From Chitinophaga pinensis (GTDB lineage: Bacteria > Bacteroidota > Bacteroidia > B-17B0 > Aurantibacillaceae), in the NCBI GenBank assembly GCA_945860225.1, contig CAMAPT010000001.1, positions 79,078-143,077 of the forward strand: a stretch of DNA of 64,000 nucleotides, in the 5' to 3' direction. A program made the position numbers and the translations under genes. Below the pieces are notes generated by a model. The model worked only from the letters and a program-made list of their open reading frames with translations. It searched no databases and was not told the origin of the DNA. This document shows positions 48,347 through 56,087 of the stretch, in pieces; within the stretch, counting starts at the first letter, position 1, and each line of letters begins with the position of its first letter.

Positions 48347-49330
48347 TCAGTTAATTTTTGATAACTCGTCTTTCAATTGGTTTATGACATTGACTTCAAC
48401 AGCATCTATATTTTTCAAATCAGCCAAATAACAAGAAATCCAATCTCCAATATGAATTAAATAAAAAAATTGTTCAAGTTTAGAATTTCCTTTTGCTGTA
48501 ATATCGGTTACAGAGTGACTATACTTAGAGAAAATGTTTTTACAAATCTCATAGCGTTTTATAGTTCTTGTATAGTCAAAAGAAGTTCTGAAAGTAATAA
48601 CTGCCAAATGATCATTTTTTTCTGTCCACCCTACTAATTCATTATGATTCATTTCTGGCAATGTATGATGCCAAGACAACATTTTACTATTTTCATTAAT
48701 TTGTTGCCTAAATCTAACAACGGCCCCCTCGCAAGTACCTAATGAGTATATGACTGGAATTTTATCAATTAAGATATTAGCAACACTCAACGCTTCTTTA
48801 TGAATATATGTGTTTTCTGAATCTAATAATTTAATACTTGACAAAACCTGATTTAATAAATCAGATTTCACAAGCTCATTAAATTCCATAATTTTGAATA
48901 ATTGAACTAATGAATACCCAATACAAGAACGCGGAGGGTGTCCTCCTGGAATAAGAATAACATCAAACCCATGCTCTTTAGCCAACTCATAAACCTTTCC
49001 ACCACTAGTAACACAAACAATTTGAGCCTTTTGAGATATAGCTTGCTGCATGGCACAGATAGTTTCTTCTGTATTTCCACTATATGAAGATATAATGACT
49101 AAAGAAGATGAATTAACAAATGCCGGTAAGAAATAATCCTTATTAACAATAATAGGAACAGGACACTCTGATTGTACCAATTCAGATAAAATAGTACCCC
49201 CTATTCCTGATCCACCTAAACCTGTAACAACAACATTTTGAATATTGTTTTTTTTAGTCAACTGAGCAATGCTTGCAATATCATAAGCTTGCTGCAACTG
49301 CTTTGTAAACCCTTCTACTAAATTCTTCAT
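48347..49330 (-). CDS. bifunctional phosphoglucose/phosphomannose isomerase (SIS domain)
   Basis: A 327-residue SIS-fold protein of the phosphoglucose/phosphomannose isomerase family known from archaea and bacteria. The first SIS domain has VVTGLGGSGIGGTILSELV (about 33-51) and ISSYSGNTEETICAM (about 79-93). PGGHPPRSCIGYSLVQLF and the second-domain WHHTLPEMNHNELVGW (conserved Glu/His) complete the family set. It interconverts glucose-6-P or mannose-6-P with fructose-6-P, feeding central metabolism and nucleotide-sugar synthesis (rfbA is nearby). Confidence 0.85.
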   Translation of the reverse strand: MKNLVEGFTKQLQQAYDIASIAQLTKKNNIQNVVVTGLGGSGIGGTILSELVQSECPVPIIVNKDYFLPAFVNSSSLVIISSYSGNTEETICAMQQAISQKAQIVCVTSGGKVYELAKEHGFDVILIPGGHPPRSCIGYSLVQLFKIMEFNELVKSDLLNQVLSSIKLLDSENTYIHKEALSVANILIDKIPVIYSLGTCEGAVVRFRQQINENSKMLSWHHTLPEMNHNELVGWTEKNDHLAVITFRTSFDYTRTIKRYEICKNIFSKYSHSVTDITAKGNSKLEQFFYLIHIGDWISCYLADLKNIDAVEVNVINQLKDELSKIN

Positions 49331-49393
49331 AATTAATTAGCTAGTAAAAATAATAAAATATTGCAAACAAAGTCATTTAATAGGTTTAATAAT

Positions 49394-49837
49394 CTATCTA
49401 ATAGCATTTTCATATTGATTAACCGCTTCTATCCATGGTTTAGGTACCTCAATAGTTAGTTTAGTGTCATAATTCATGCAAACTAATGTACTTTTACCAT
49501 GCGCGCAAAGAAATGTATCATGACCATTTTCAACAGTGAGTACGTTATCAATTTCAAAACTTTTTGTTCCAAATTTTGAAATCTTAGTATAACAATATAC
49601 TTCATCCTCCAATAATATTGGCCTTTTGTAAGTTATATCGGTATGACCCAATATCATACCTGTTTTTATCCAATCAATATTATTCCTAAAAACATCTTTA
49701 AAATATTTCACACGGGCTACTTCAAAATATGTAATATGATTGGCATTATTCACATGCCCCTGCTTATCTATATCTTTAAAACGAATTTGAATATTAATTT
49801 TATGATGATAACCAGCTAATAACTCATTTAAATTCAT
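49394..49837 (-). CDS. acyl-CoA thioesterase (4HBT hot-dog family)
   Basis: A 147-residue hot-dog fold protein with the active-site segment DIDKQGHVNNANHITYFEVARVKYF (positions 23-47, where the Asp of DKQGHVNN is catalytic) and a second conserved stretch, GMILGHTDITYKRPI. It hydrolyses acyl-CoA thioesters; the chain length is unknown. It lies 3 bases downstream of the prenyl synthase gene, so the two share an mRNA. Confidence 0.85.
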   Translation of the reverse strand: MNLNELLAGYHHKINIQIRFKDIDKQGHVNNANHITYFEVARVKYFKDVFRNNIDWIKTGMILGHTDITYKRPILLEDEVYCYTKISKFGTKSFEIDNVLTVENGHDTFLCAHGKSTLVCMNYDTKLTIEVPKPWIEAVNQYENAIR

Positions 49838-49840
49838 AAA

Positions 49841-50824
49841 CTATACTTCACGATTTAATAAATGGCGAGCAAATTCTTTTAGATTATTTAATTTTTCTTT
49901 ATTCGCACTAAGTTCATTCAAATGTTCAAACGCTAATTCTGTATGTTTATTAGCTTCTTTAACAGCCAAAGCTCTAACGGCTAATGCATCATAAAGTTGC
50001 TTAACTTCTGTAATCTTATCCAGATTTGAAATATCTTTGGTTGACAACAATTGTTCAAATCTCTTTTTTTGAGATTCATTTGCTAATTGAATTGCACTAA
50101 GTAATAAAAACGTTTTTTTATTGGAAATAATGTCTCCGCCCAATTGTTTACCAAATTTCTCATCTTCGGCATACACATCCAATAAATCATCCAAAATTTG
50201 AAATGCAATGCCTATATGCTTCCCAAATTCATATAAATGATTTTGATTATCAACAGATGCATTCGCGCAAATAGCGCCCATTTGTAAACTGCAGCCTAAT
50301 AATACGGCTGTTTTTTTGGTTATCATTTCTATATAATCAGCTACTGAAACATATTCTGTGGTTTCAAAATTCATGTCCATTTGCTGTCCTTCACATACTT
50401 CCAACCCTGTTTTTGTAAAAATTCTCAATAAATCAGGAATGTAATTCGATTTAGATTTTGATAAAACATCATAAGCTTTTACCAGCATTCCATCCCCACT
50501 AAGTAATCCAATCCCGTGACCCCATTTTTCGTGCACAGTTACACTTCCTCTGCGTAAAGGAGCGTTATCTAAAATATCATCATGTATTAACGAAAAATTA
50601 TGAAATAACTCAACTGCCAATGCTGCCGGTATGGCTTCATCAGGATTTTCATCGAATAAATCACAACCAACTAATGTCATTAAAGGCCTAACACGTTTAC
50701 CTCCCAATCCAATAATATAATCCATAGGATTATACATTTCTTTGGGAGATAATTCTCTTAATTTGTTTTGTTGCTCTTGAATGGCATGATTTAAACGTTG
50801 AAATAACGAAGAGTAAGCTTGCAC
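49841..50824 (-). CDS. polyprenyl (isoprenyl diphosphate) synthase
   Basis: A 327-residue all-helical enzyme with the first Asp-rich motif DDILD (82-86) followed by NAPLRRG, and the second DDLLD in FQILDDLLDVYAEDEKFG. GGKRVRPLM is at 41-49. It condenses isopentenyl diphosphate with allylic diphosphates. Product length (farnesyl, geranylgeranyl or longer) is set by residues before the first motif (here FHNFSLIH) and was not inferred. It ends 3 bases before the thioesterase gene, and the rfbA gene ends 11 bases upstream of its start. Confidence 0.9.
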   Translation of the reverse strand: MQAYSSLFQRLNHAIQEQQNKLRELSPKEMYNPMDYIIGLGGKRVRPLMTLVGCDLFDENPDEAIPAALAVELFHNFSLIHDDILDNAPLRRGSVTVHEKWGHGIGLLSGDGMLVKAYDVLSKSKSNYIPDLLRIFTKTGLEVCEGQQMDMNFETTEYVSVADYIEMITKKTAVLLGCSLQMGAICANASVDNQNHLYEFGKHIGIAFQILDDLLDVYAEDEKFGKQLGGDIISNKKTFLLLSAIQLANESQKKRFEQLLSTKDISNLDKITEVKQLYDALAVRALAVKEANKHTELAFEHLNELSANKEKLNNLKEFARHLLNREV

Positions 50825-50835
50825 GTTAATTAATT

Positions 50836-51702
50836 TTATTTGGTTTCTGCCATTTTTAACAAATACGTTCCATAACCACTTTTTGTTAATGGAGTAGCAA
50901 CTTTAATTAATTGTTCTTTATCAATAAATCCCATATTATAAGCCACCTCTTCGATACAACCAATTTTTAATCCTTGTCTTTCCTCTATAACTTGAACAAA
51001 TTGACCTGCTTGCATCAAAGAAGGAAAAGTTCCTGTATCTAACCAAGCTGTTCCTCTATCTAAAATTGAAACTTTTAATTGATTTCGGATTAAATACTCC
51101 TTATTAACATCCGTAATTTCATACTCTCCACGAGCAGACGGCTTTAATGTTTTGGCTATTTCAACAACCGAATTATCGTAAAAATACAAACCCGGTACAG
51201 CATAATTTGATTTTGGATGAGTTGGTTTCTCTTCAATTGATAACACATTGTGATGCTCATCAAAATCAACCACTCCATAGCGTTCAGGATCACTGACATG
51301 ATAAGCAAACACTACTCCTCCTTCAGGATTATTAATTTTTTGCAACATCCTTCCCAAACCTACTCCATAAAAAATATTATCTCCTAAAATCAAAGCTACT
51401 TTATCGTTACCGATAAATTTTTCACCAATTACAAATGCTTGAGCTAATCCATTTGGAACCTCCTGCACAGCGTAAGAAAATTTACATCCCAGTTGTTCTC
51501 CATTTCCTAACAACCGCTCAAAATTAGGTAAATCATGTGGGGTAGAGATTATTAATATTTCACTAATTCCAGCCATCATCAAAACAGACAATGGATAATA
51601 AATCATGGGTTTATCATATATTGGCATCATTTGTTTGCTCATCGCCAATGTTAATGGATGCAACCTTGTTCCTGAACCTCCTGCCAAAATTATTCCTTTC
51701 AT
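50836..51702 (-). CDS. rfbA: glucose-1-phosphate thymidylyltransferase RfbA
   Basis: A 288-residue nucleotidyltransferase making dTDP-glucose, the first step to dTDP-rhamnose and other deoxysugars. The nucleotide-binding loop is [11 protein letters not shown] (8-18) with [19 protein letters not shown] (23-41). [21 protein letters not shown] and [11 protein letters not shown] match the family, as does [11 protein letters not shown]. The other rml genes are not in this window. It starts the leftward run with prenyl synthase and thioesterase. Confidence 0.93.
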   Translation of the reverse strand: MKGIILAGGSGTRLHPLTLAMSKQMMPIYDKPMIYYPLSVLMMAGISEILIISTPHDLPNFERLLGNGEQLGCKFSYAVQEVPNGLAQAFVIGEKFIGNDKVALILGDNIFYGVGLGRMLQKINNPEGGVVFAYHVSDPERYGVVDFDEHHNVLSIEEKPTHPKSNYAVPGLYFYDNSVVEIAKTLKPSARGEYEITDVNKEYLIRNQLKVSILDRGTAWLDTGTFPSLMQAGQFVQVIEERQGLKIGCIEEVAYNMGFIDKEQLIKVATPLTKSGYGTYLLKMAETK

Positions 51703-51906
51703 TTGTAAAGTATATATGGGTTTTATATTTTAATTCAATTACTCTTTATCTAAGTTTTCGCTTAAACACTAAAATTAAATAACTAAAAGTTATATTTATT
51801 GGTCTTAAAAATAGGATTTTTATTTTAAAACAATTAGTTTTTAATGTTGTTTTTATTTAAATATTAAGCAAATGCTTATTAAGTTTACATCCTAAAATCA
51901 TAGTTC

Positions 51907-52968
51907 ATGCTCGCTCAAAACTCTCACAAATCAGTTATTTATTGGTTATTATCCGGTTGTGCCTTAATTTATATCATGGTTATTGTTGGATGCATCACTA
52001 GGCTAACTCATTCTGGATTATCAATAACAGATTGGAGTTTTATGGGTTCGATGCCGCCGCTAACTAAAAAAGCTTGGTTAGAACGTTTTGCAAAATACCA
52101 AGAAAGTCCTGAATTTATAAAAGTGAATTATACGATGAGTTTGTCTGAATTTAAACATATCTTTTTTTGGGAATACATTCACAGAATGATTGGAAGAATA
52201 ATGATGTATGTTTTTTCAATAGGCTTAATCTTTTTAATAATTAAAAAGAAAATAAATAGAAACATGCTACCATCCCTACTTTTATTGTTTTTTATGGGTG
52301 CAATGCAAGCTGTGATTGGTTGGTGGATGGTGTACAGCGGATTACAGAAAAAACCTGCTGTAAGTCACTTCAGATTAGCTACACATCTCATGAGTGCCTT
52401 TACATTATTTGCTTTTACTTTTTGGTTTGCTCTAAAATTAATTAATAAGGAAAAAACTATAACAGAAAATAACGGCAATCGTTTGAAATGGTGGTCATTA
52501 TCTTTTTTTATCGTATTAATTATACAAATTATTTATGGTGCATTCACTGCTGGTTATGTTGAAGGTGATGCTGCTAAAATAAGGCCTGGTCAAATATTTA
52601 ATACATGGCCTAAAATGGGAAATGATTGGATGCCTGAACAGGTTACAATGAAATCAGACCTATACAGTAACTTTCTTGAAAATGCAGCCGGAATACAATT
52701 TATACACCGAATATTAGCCATTCTTGTTGTGGTTTTACTTTGTGTAATATGGAATAAATCAACCAAACTCAATTTAACCACTTCTCAGTATAAAGCAATC
52801 ACATTTTTAATTTATGGGGTAACAATACAATTTATCCTTGGAGTATTTACACTAATATATCAAGTGCCTGTTGTTCTAGGAGTATTACACCAAACTGGTG
52901 CATTTTTTCTATTTGCTTCTTGTGTGTATTTATTATTTCATACGTTCAAAAAAACTCATGCCATTTAA
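51907..52968 (+). CDS. ctaA: heme A synthase, COX15/CtaA family
   Basis: A 353-residue protein with eight membrane helices in two four-helix repeats. Heme-ligand His residues sit in FWEYIHRMIGR, HFRLATHLMS, FIHRILAIL and LHQTGAFFLF. The family start RLTHSGLSITDWSFMGSMPP is at about residues 32-51. The Cys pair of the Bacillus-type enzyme is absent, as in the alphaproteobacterial/mitochondrial COX15 type. It oxidises heme O to heme A for cytochrome aa3 and works in the same process as the SCO1-like protein at 24397. Confidence 0.92.
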   Translation: MLAQNSHKSVIYWLLSGCALIYIMVIVGCITRLTHSGLSITDWSFMGSMPPLTKKAWLERFAKYQESPEFIKVNYTMSLSEFKHIFFWEYIHRMIGRIMMYVFSIGLIFLIIKKKINRNMLPSLLLLFFMGAMQAVIGWWMVYSGLQKKPAVSHFRLATHLMSAFTLFAFTFWFALKLINKEKTITENNGNRLKWWSLSFFIVLIIQIIYGAFTAGYVEGDAAKIRPGQIFNTWPKMGNDWMPEQVTMKSDLYSNFLENAAGIQFIHRILAILVVVLLCVIWNKSTKLNLTTSQYKAITFLIYGVTIQFILGVFTLIYQVPVVLGVLHQTGAFFLFASCVYLLFHTFKKTHAI

Positions 52969-53014
52969 TTTGGATATTTTTAAAAACTAATTTTCAACGT
53001 TTTTTTCATCATCA

Positions 53015-54130
53015 TTAACGTTCACATAATGCATTCAATAACTCATTGATATCATCTTGCGTATTAAAAGAATGAATGCAAACCCTCAAACGTTCTTGAT
53101 CTTTCTTAACCGTAGGACTTTTAATAGATTTTACAAAAAAGTTTGATTTTGCTAATGTGTTTTCTAATTCCTGCACCTGAGTATTGCCTGAAGCTATTTT
53201 ACAATGAATAGCGCTATTACTTGGGATAAATGCCTTTTGTTTCTTGAGATGATCATTAAAATAAAGAATATTATTTTTAAGTTTCTCTATTTCTTTAGTA
53301 GTGTGTAATAATTGATAGGCTGCTTTAATTGATAACAAGCTATGTTCGGACATAGCCGTTGTATAAATAAAAGAACGAGAAAAATTTATTAAATAATCCT
53401 TTAATAGATGGTTCCCAACAATGGCCGCACCATGACAGCCCATGGCTTTACCATATGTGTAAATTCTTGCAAAACAATCATTTTCAATATTCAATTCTTG
53501 ACACATTCCCTGGCCATTTTTACCAAATACTCCCACTGCGTGAGCTTCATCAACTATTAAGTAGACATTTTCATATTCTTTACATAATGTAACTATTTCG
53601 AGTAATGGTGAAGAATCACCGTCCATTGAATAAACACTTTCTACTAAAATATAAATACTGTTAAATGAATGATGATACCTATTCAATAAATCTCTTAATG
53701 AACTACTGTCATTATGCCTGAATTTATAATGAGTTGCAAAACTTAATCTGATTCCATCAATTAAAGATGCGTGGATCAATTCATCGCTCAAAATCAAATC
53801 CCTCTTTTGAGGTACCGATGATAAAAATCCTATGTTAGCATCGTAACCCGAATTATAAATTAGTGCAGAATCTGCTTTATGAAACTGAGCAATAGTTTGT
53901 TCTATGTCCTGAAACAACAAGGAATTACCACTAATTAGTCTCGAGCCTGTAGAACCTATTTTTGAAGAACCAACTAACTTATTAATTTCTTCAAATAGCA
54001 ACCCTCTTGATGAAAATCCTAGATAATCATTACTTGAAAAATCAATTTGAGGATAACTAATTTTTAAAGAACGAAATAAATCATTCTCCTTCACTTGGTT
54101 AAGTCTATTTTGCAATTGTTGAGGAAACAT
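53015..54130 (-). CDS. bioF: 8-amino-7-oxononanoate synthase (BioF/KBL family)
   Basis: A 371-residue fold I PLP enzyme of the alpha-oxoamine synthase family. The N-terminal FSSNDYLGFS (31-40) and GSTGSRLISGN (59-69) are typical. DEAHAVGVFGKNGQG (194-208) binds PLP, and the Schiff-base lysine is Lys228 in YTYGKAMGCHG. KBL (2-amino-3-ketobutyrate CoA ligase) is the close alternative, but the position just downstream of bioB supports the biotin step. It is separated from bioB by a strong stem-loop. Confidence 0.8.
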   Translation of the reverse strand: MFPQQLQNRLNQVKENDLFRSLKISYPQIDFSSNDYLGFSSRGLLFEEINKLVGSSKIGSTGSRLISGNSLLFQDIEQTIAQFHKADSALIYNSGYDANIGFLSSVPQKRDLILSDELIHASLIDGIRLSFATHYKFRHNDSSSLRDLLNRYHHSFNSIYILVESVYSMDGDSSPLLEIVTLCKEYENVYLIVDEAHAVGVFGKNGQGMCQELNIENDCFARIYTYGKAMGCHGAAIVGNHLLKDYLINFSRSFIYTTAMSEHSLLSIKAAYQLLHTTKEIEKLKNNILYFNDHLKKQKAFIPSNSAIHCKIASGNTQVQELENTLAKSNFFVKSIKSPTVKKDQERLRVCIHSFNTQDDINELLNALCER

Positions 54131-54157
54131 AACCTATTAAATTTCAATTAATAAAAA

Positions 54158-54194
54158 TGCCCTAAATGAATAATTGTATTTTTCATTTAGGGCA
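54158..54194 (-). terminator. strong stem-loop between bioB and bioF
   Basis: TGCCCTAAATGAA (54158-54170) is the exact inverse of TTCATTTAGGGCA (54182-54194) around an 11-base loop. On the minus strand it is followed by TTTTTATT. It lies 19 bases after the bioB stop and 28 bases before the bioF start, so it could terminate or attenuate bioB mRNA, or stabilise it. Confidence 0.7.
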
Positions 54195-54212
54195 ACATTT
54201 AAAAAAACATCA

Positions 54213-55193
54213 TTAATTTATCTCCTCATGTTTTAACTTATCTACAAATGCTTGCTTAGTATTTAACCCTAAAATTTTAAACATTTCCATATCTTGGTTA
54301 TACAATGGATTTGGAGTCGTTAATAATTTTTCGCCAGCAAAAATAGAATTAGCACCCGCCATAAAACATAAAGCCTGCCCTTCCATACTCATGTTTAAAC
54401 GGCCTGCTGATAAACGAACCGCTGTTCTTGGCAAAACAATACGTGCAGTCGCAATCATTCTAACCATATCCCAAATTGGAACAGGTGGTTGATTTTCTAA
54501 TGGTGTACCTTCAACAGCCACTAAAGCGTTAATAGGAACCGATTCAGGCTGAGGCTTTAATAAACTTAAGGTATATAACATCCCTACTCTATCTTCTACC
54601 TTTTCTCCCATTCCTATAATTCCACCTGAACAAACCGTTAATCCTGCTTTACGAACATTATTAATCGTATTTAATCGATCATCAAATTTGCGTGTAGAAA
54701 TGATATTTTCATAATTATCTTCGCTAGTATCAATATTATGATTATAAGCATATAACCCAGCATCTGCTAAACGTTTCGCCTGATCTTCAGTTACCATACC
54801 AAGGGTAGCACATACCTCTAAGCCTTTATCATTTATGGTTTTAACCATATCAAGCACCGTATCGAAATCTCTATTATCACGTACCTCTCTCCATGCAGCT
54901 CCTAAACACATACGACTTGCACCACCGGCTTTAGCATTATTGGCAGCCTCCTCAACTTCAGGTACACTCATCAATTTATGAACTTTAACCTCTGTATGAT
55001 AACGTGCAGCTTGAGGACAGTATGAACAATCCTCAGGGCAACCTCCAGTTTTGATAGATAATAATGAACTAACCTGAACTTCACCAACGGTATGATGTTG
55101 TTTATGAACCTCAGCAGCTCTGTATATTAATTCCATTAAAGGTGTGTTATACACGTTTAAAATTTCGTCTTTTGTCCAATCTTTTGTTGCCAT
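54213..55193 (-). CDS. bioB: biotin synthase BioB
   Basis: A 326-residue radical SAM enzyme that inserts sulfur into dethiobiotin. The [4Fe-4S] ligands are Cys52, Cys56 and Cys59 in [18 protein letters not shown]. The [2Fe-2S] cluster environment has [21 protein letters not shown] and the C-terminal [25 protein letters not shown] matches the substrate site. The promoter box TACATTTG lies 21 bases upstream. Confidence 0.95.
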   Translation of the reverse strand: MATKDWTKDEILNVYNTPLMELIYRAAEVHKQHHTVGEVQVSSLLSIKTGGCPEDCSYCPQAARYHTEVKVHKLMSVPEVEEAANNAKAGGASRMCLGAAWREVRDNRDFDTVLDMVKTINDKGLEVCATLGMVTEDQAKRLADAGLYAYNHNIDTSEDNYENIISTRKFDDRLNTINNVRKAGLTVCSGGIIGMGEKVEDRVGMLYTLSLLKPQPESVPINALVAVEGTPLENQPPVPIWDMVRMIATARIVLPRTAVRLSAGRLNMSMEGQALCFMAGANSIFAGEKLLTTPNPLYNQDMEMFKILGLNTKQAFVDKLKHEEIN

Positions 55194-55214
55194 TCTATTT
55201 TTTAAATATCAAAC

Positions 55215-55222
55215 CAAATGTA
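55215..55222 (-). promoter_or_regulatory. -7 promoter box for bioB
   Basis: The minus strand reads TACATTTG, an exact TAnnTTTG match, ending 21 bases before the ATG at 55193. No BirA-type palindrome was recognised around it. Confidence 0.5.
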
Positions 55223-55296
55223 GTATAAAAGCCACAAATCACAAAACGATATTTCTTTCACCTATTTAAATTGTTTGTTTTTTATTTGCCATTCTT

Positions 55297-55317
55297 GCCC
55301 TGAGTTTATCGAAGGGC
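55297..55317. repeat. REP-like palindrome, copy 1 (CCTGAG / TCGAAGG type)
   Basis: GCCCTGAGTTTATCGAAGGGC is near-palindromic (GCCCT/AGGGC arms, GAG and CGA halves) and belongs to the widespread 'CCTGAGCTTGTCGAAGG' intergenic repeat type. It lies upstream of the 55440 gene. The sequence GGTAAAACC follows. Confidence 0.6.
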
Positions 55318-55439
55318 GGTAAAACCATGCATCTTCATTTGTCTTTGTGCGCGCAACACATGGTTATTTCATAACAAGATGTTCGTAATTTATTTTTTCA
55401 GGTATGCTTAGAAGTGGATTAATGAACGTAATTTGTTGC

Positions 55440-55709
55440 ATGAAAAAAACAATTGTCTTTTTTTTATTATTCTTTAGTTTTAGCTATTTTCAAACAAATG
55501 CACAATTTTCTGAAAGTAAGGAAAGAAAAAAAATGTGGAGAAAATCAGCTAGAAAGCACAAAAATAGAGATGCTTTTAATCCTTATTTAAGTAAAAAAAA
55601 TAAACCAAGTTCTGAATTAGCCAAAGAAAATATACGTGAACAAAAACGTCAGTTAAAAGCGGCAAAAAAACAAAAACGTAAAAACAAAAAAAAATTAGGT
55701 TACAACTAA
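55440..55709 (+). CDS. small basic exported protein
   Basis: 89 residues from the ATG at 55440 (MKKTIVFFLLFFSFSYF); an earlier ATG at 55404 would spoil the signal peptide. Cleavage is likely after TNA, before QFSES. The mature part of about 66 residues is extremely basic (KERKKMWRKSARKHKNRDAF; the tail is KRQLKAAKKQKRKNKKKLGYN) and has no cysteine. No function is known; a role in binding anionic polymers such as nucleic acid or capsule is only inference. REP-like palindromes flank it on both sides. Confidence 0.6.
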   Translation: MKKTIVFFLLFFSFSYFQTNAQFSESKERKKMWRKSARKHKNRDAFNPYLSKKNKPSSELAKENIREQKRQLKAAKKQKRKNKKKLGYN

Positions 55710-55728
55710 AGTCAAACCACCAGTTGTC

Positions 55729-55779
55729 GCCTTGAGTTATTTTTTGCCTTCGTTCTTGCAAAAAATTATATCGAAAGGC
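55729..55779. repeat. REP-like palindrome, copy 2, with inserted hairpin
   Basis: GCCTTGAGTTA and TATCGAAAGGC form the ends of the same repeat type as 55297-55317. Between them a small hairpin (TTTTTTGC with GCAAAAAA) is inserted. CGTAAAAAA follows, like GGTAAAACC after copy 1. It lies 19 bases after the 55440-55709 gene. A 'TTCTCGATACG' element that often accompanies such repeats follows at 55790. Confidence 0.55.
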
Positions 55780-55956
55780 CGTAAAAAAATTCTCGATACG
55801 AAAATTCAAAAAAGCAGAATTTTCTACTCTAACCAACAGTTGAACAAAAAAAGTACACTTCCCTCTACTTAGGAGAAAGATGTATGGAATCGGTGCTCAA
55901 ACTGAAAACTTTTATTTAAAAAAAATTCTACTCTCCGGAGATGTCATCCTTAATTT

Positions 55957-56029
55957 TCTCCTCCCCCTTTGGGGAGGTCGGGAGGGGCTATTCCCCCCTC
56001 TCCTTCCGAGAGGGGTCGGGTGTGAGGCC
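55957..56029. repeat. GC-rich dispersed intergenic repeat, copy B
   Basis: A block of C and G runs (CTCCTCCCCC, GGGGAGG, GGGAGGGG, CCCCCCTC, GAGAGGGGTCGGG) in the 378-base gap between the small basic gene and secDF. Its first 35 bases align with the reverse complement of copy A at 33305-33352. The runs can fold into hairpins. The gap 55780-55956 holds nothing else recognisable. Confidence 0.6.
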
Positions 56030-56044
56030 GGTACTAAAACAAAA

Positions 56045-56067
56045 AAGCCGTCTTTTTGAGACGGCTT
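56045..56067 (-). terminator. intrinsic terminator of secDF
   Basis: AAGCCGTC (56045-56052) pairs perfectly with GACGGCTT (56060-56067) around TTTTTGA. On the minus strand a T run follows the stem. It lies 20 bases after the secDF stop. Confidence 0.85.
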
Positions 56068-56087
56068 CTTAAACTTATTATATCATA

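Noticed and set aside
55194-55296. Possible biotin operator or riboswitch upstream of bioB
   Set aside because: Only the -7 box is clear; no palindrome of BirA type and no conserved RNA fold was recognised.
55576-55836. Minus-strand 86-codon frame overlapping the small basic gene
   Set aside because: It is the complement of the Lys-rich codons (Phe-rich), overlaps the REP repeat, and lacks any family features.
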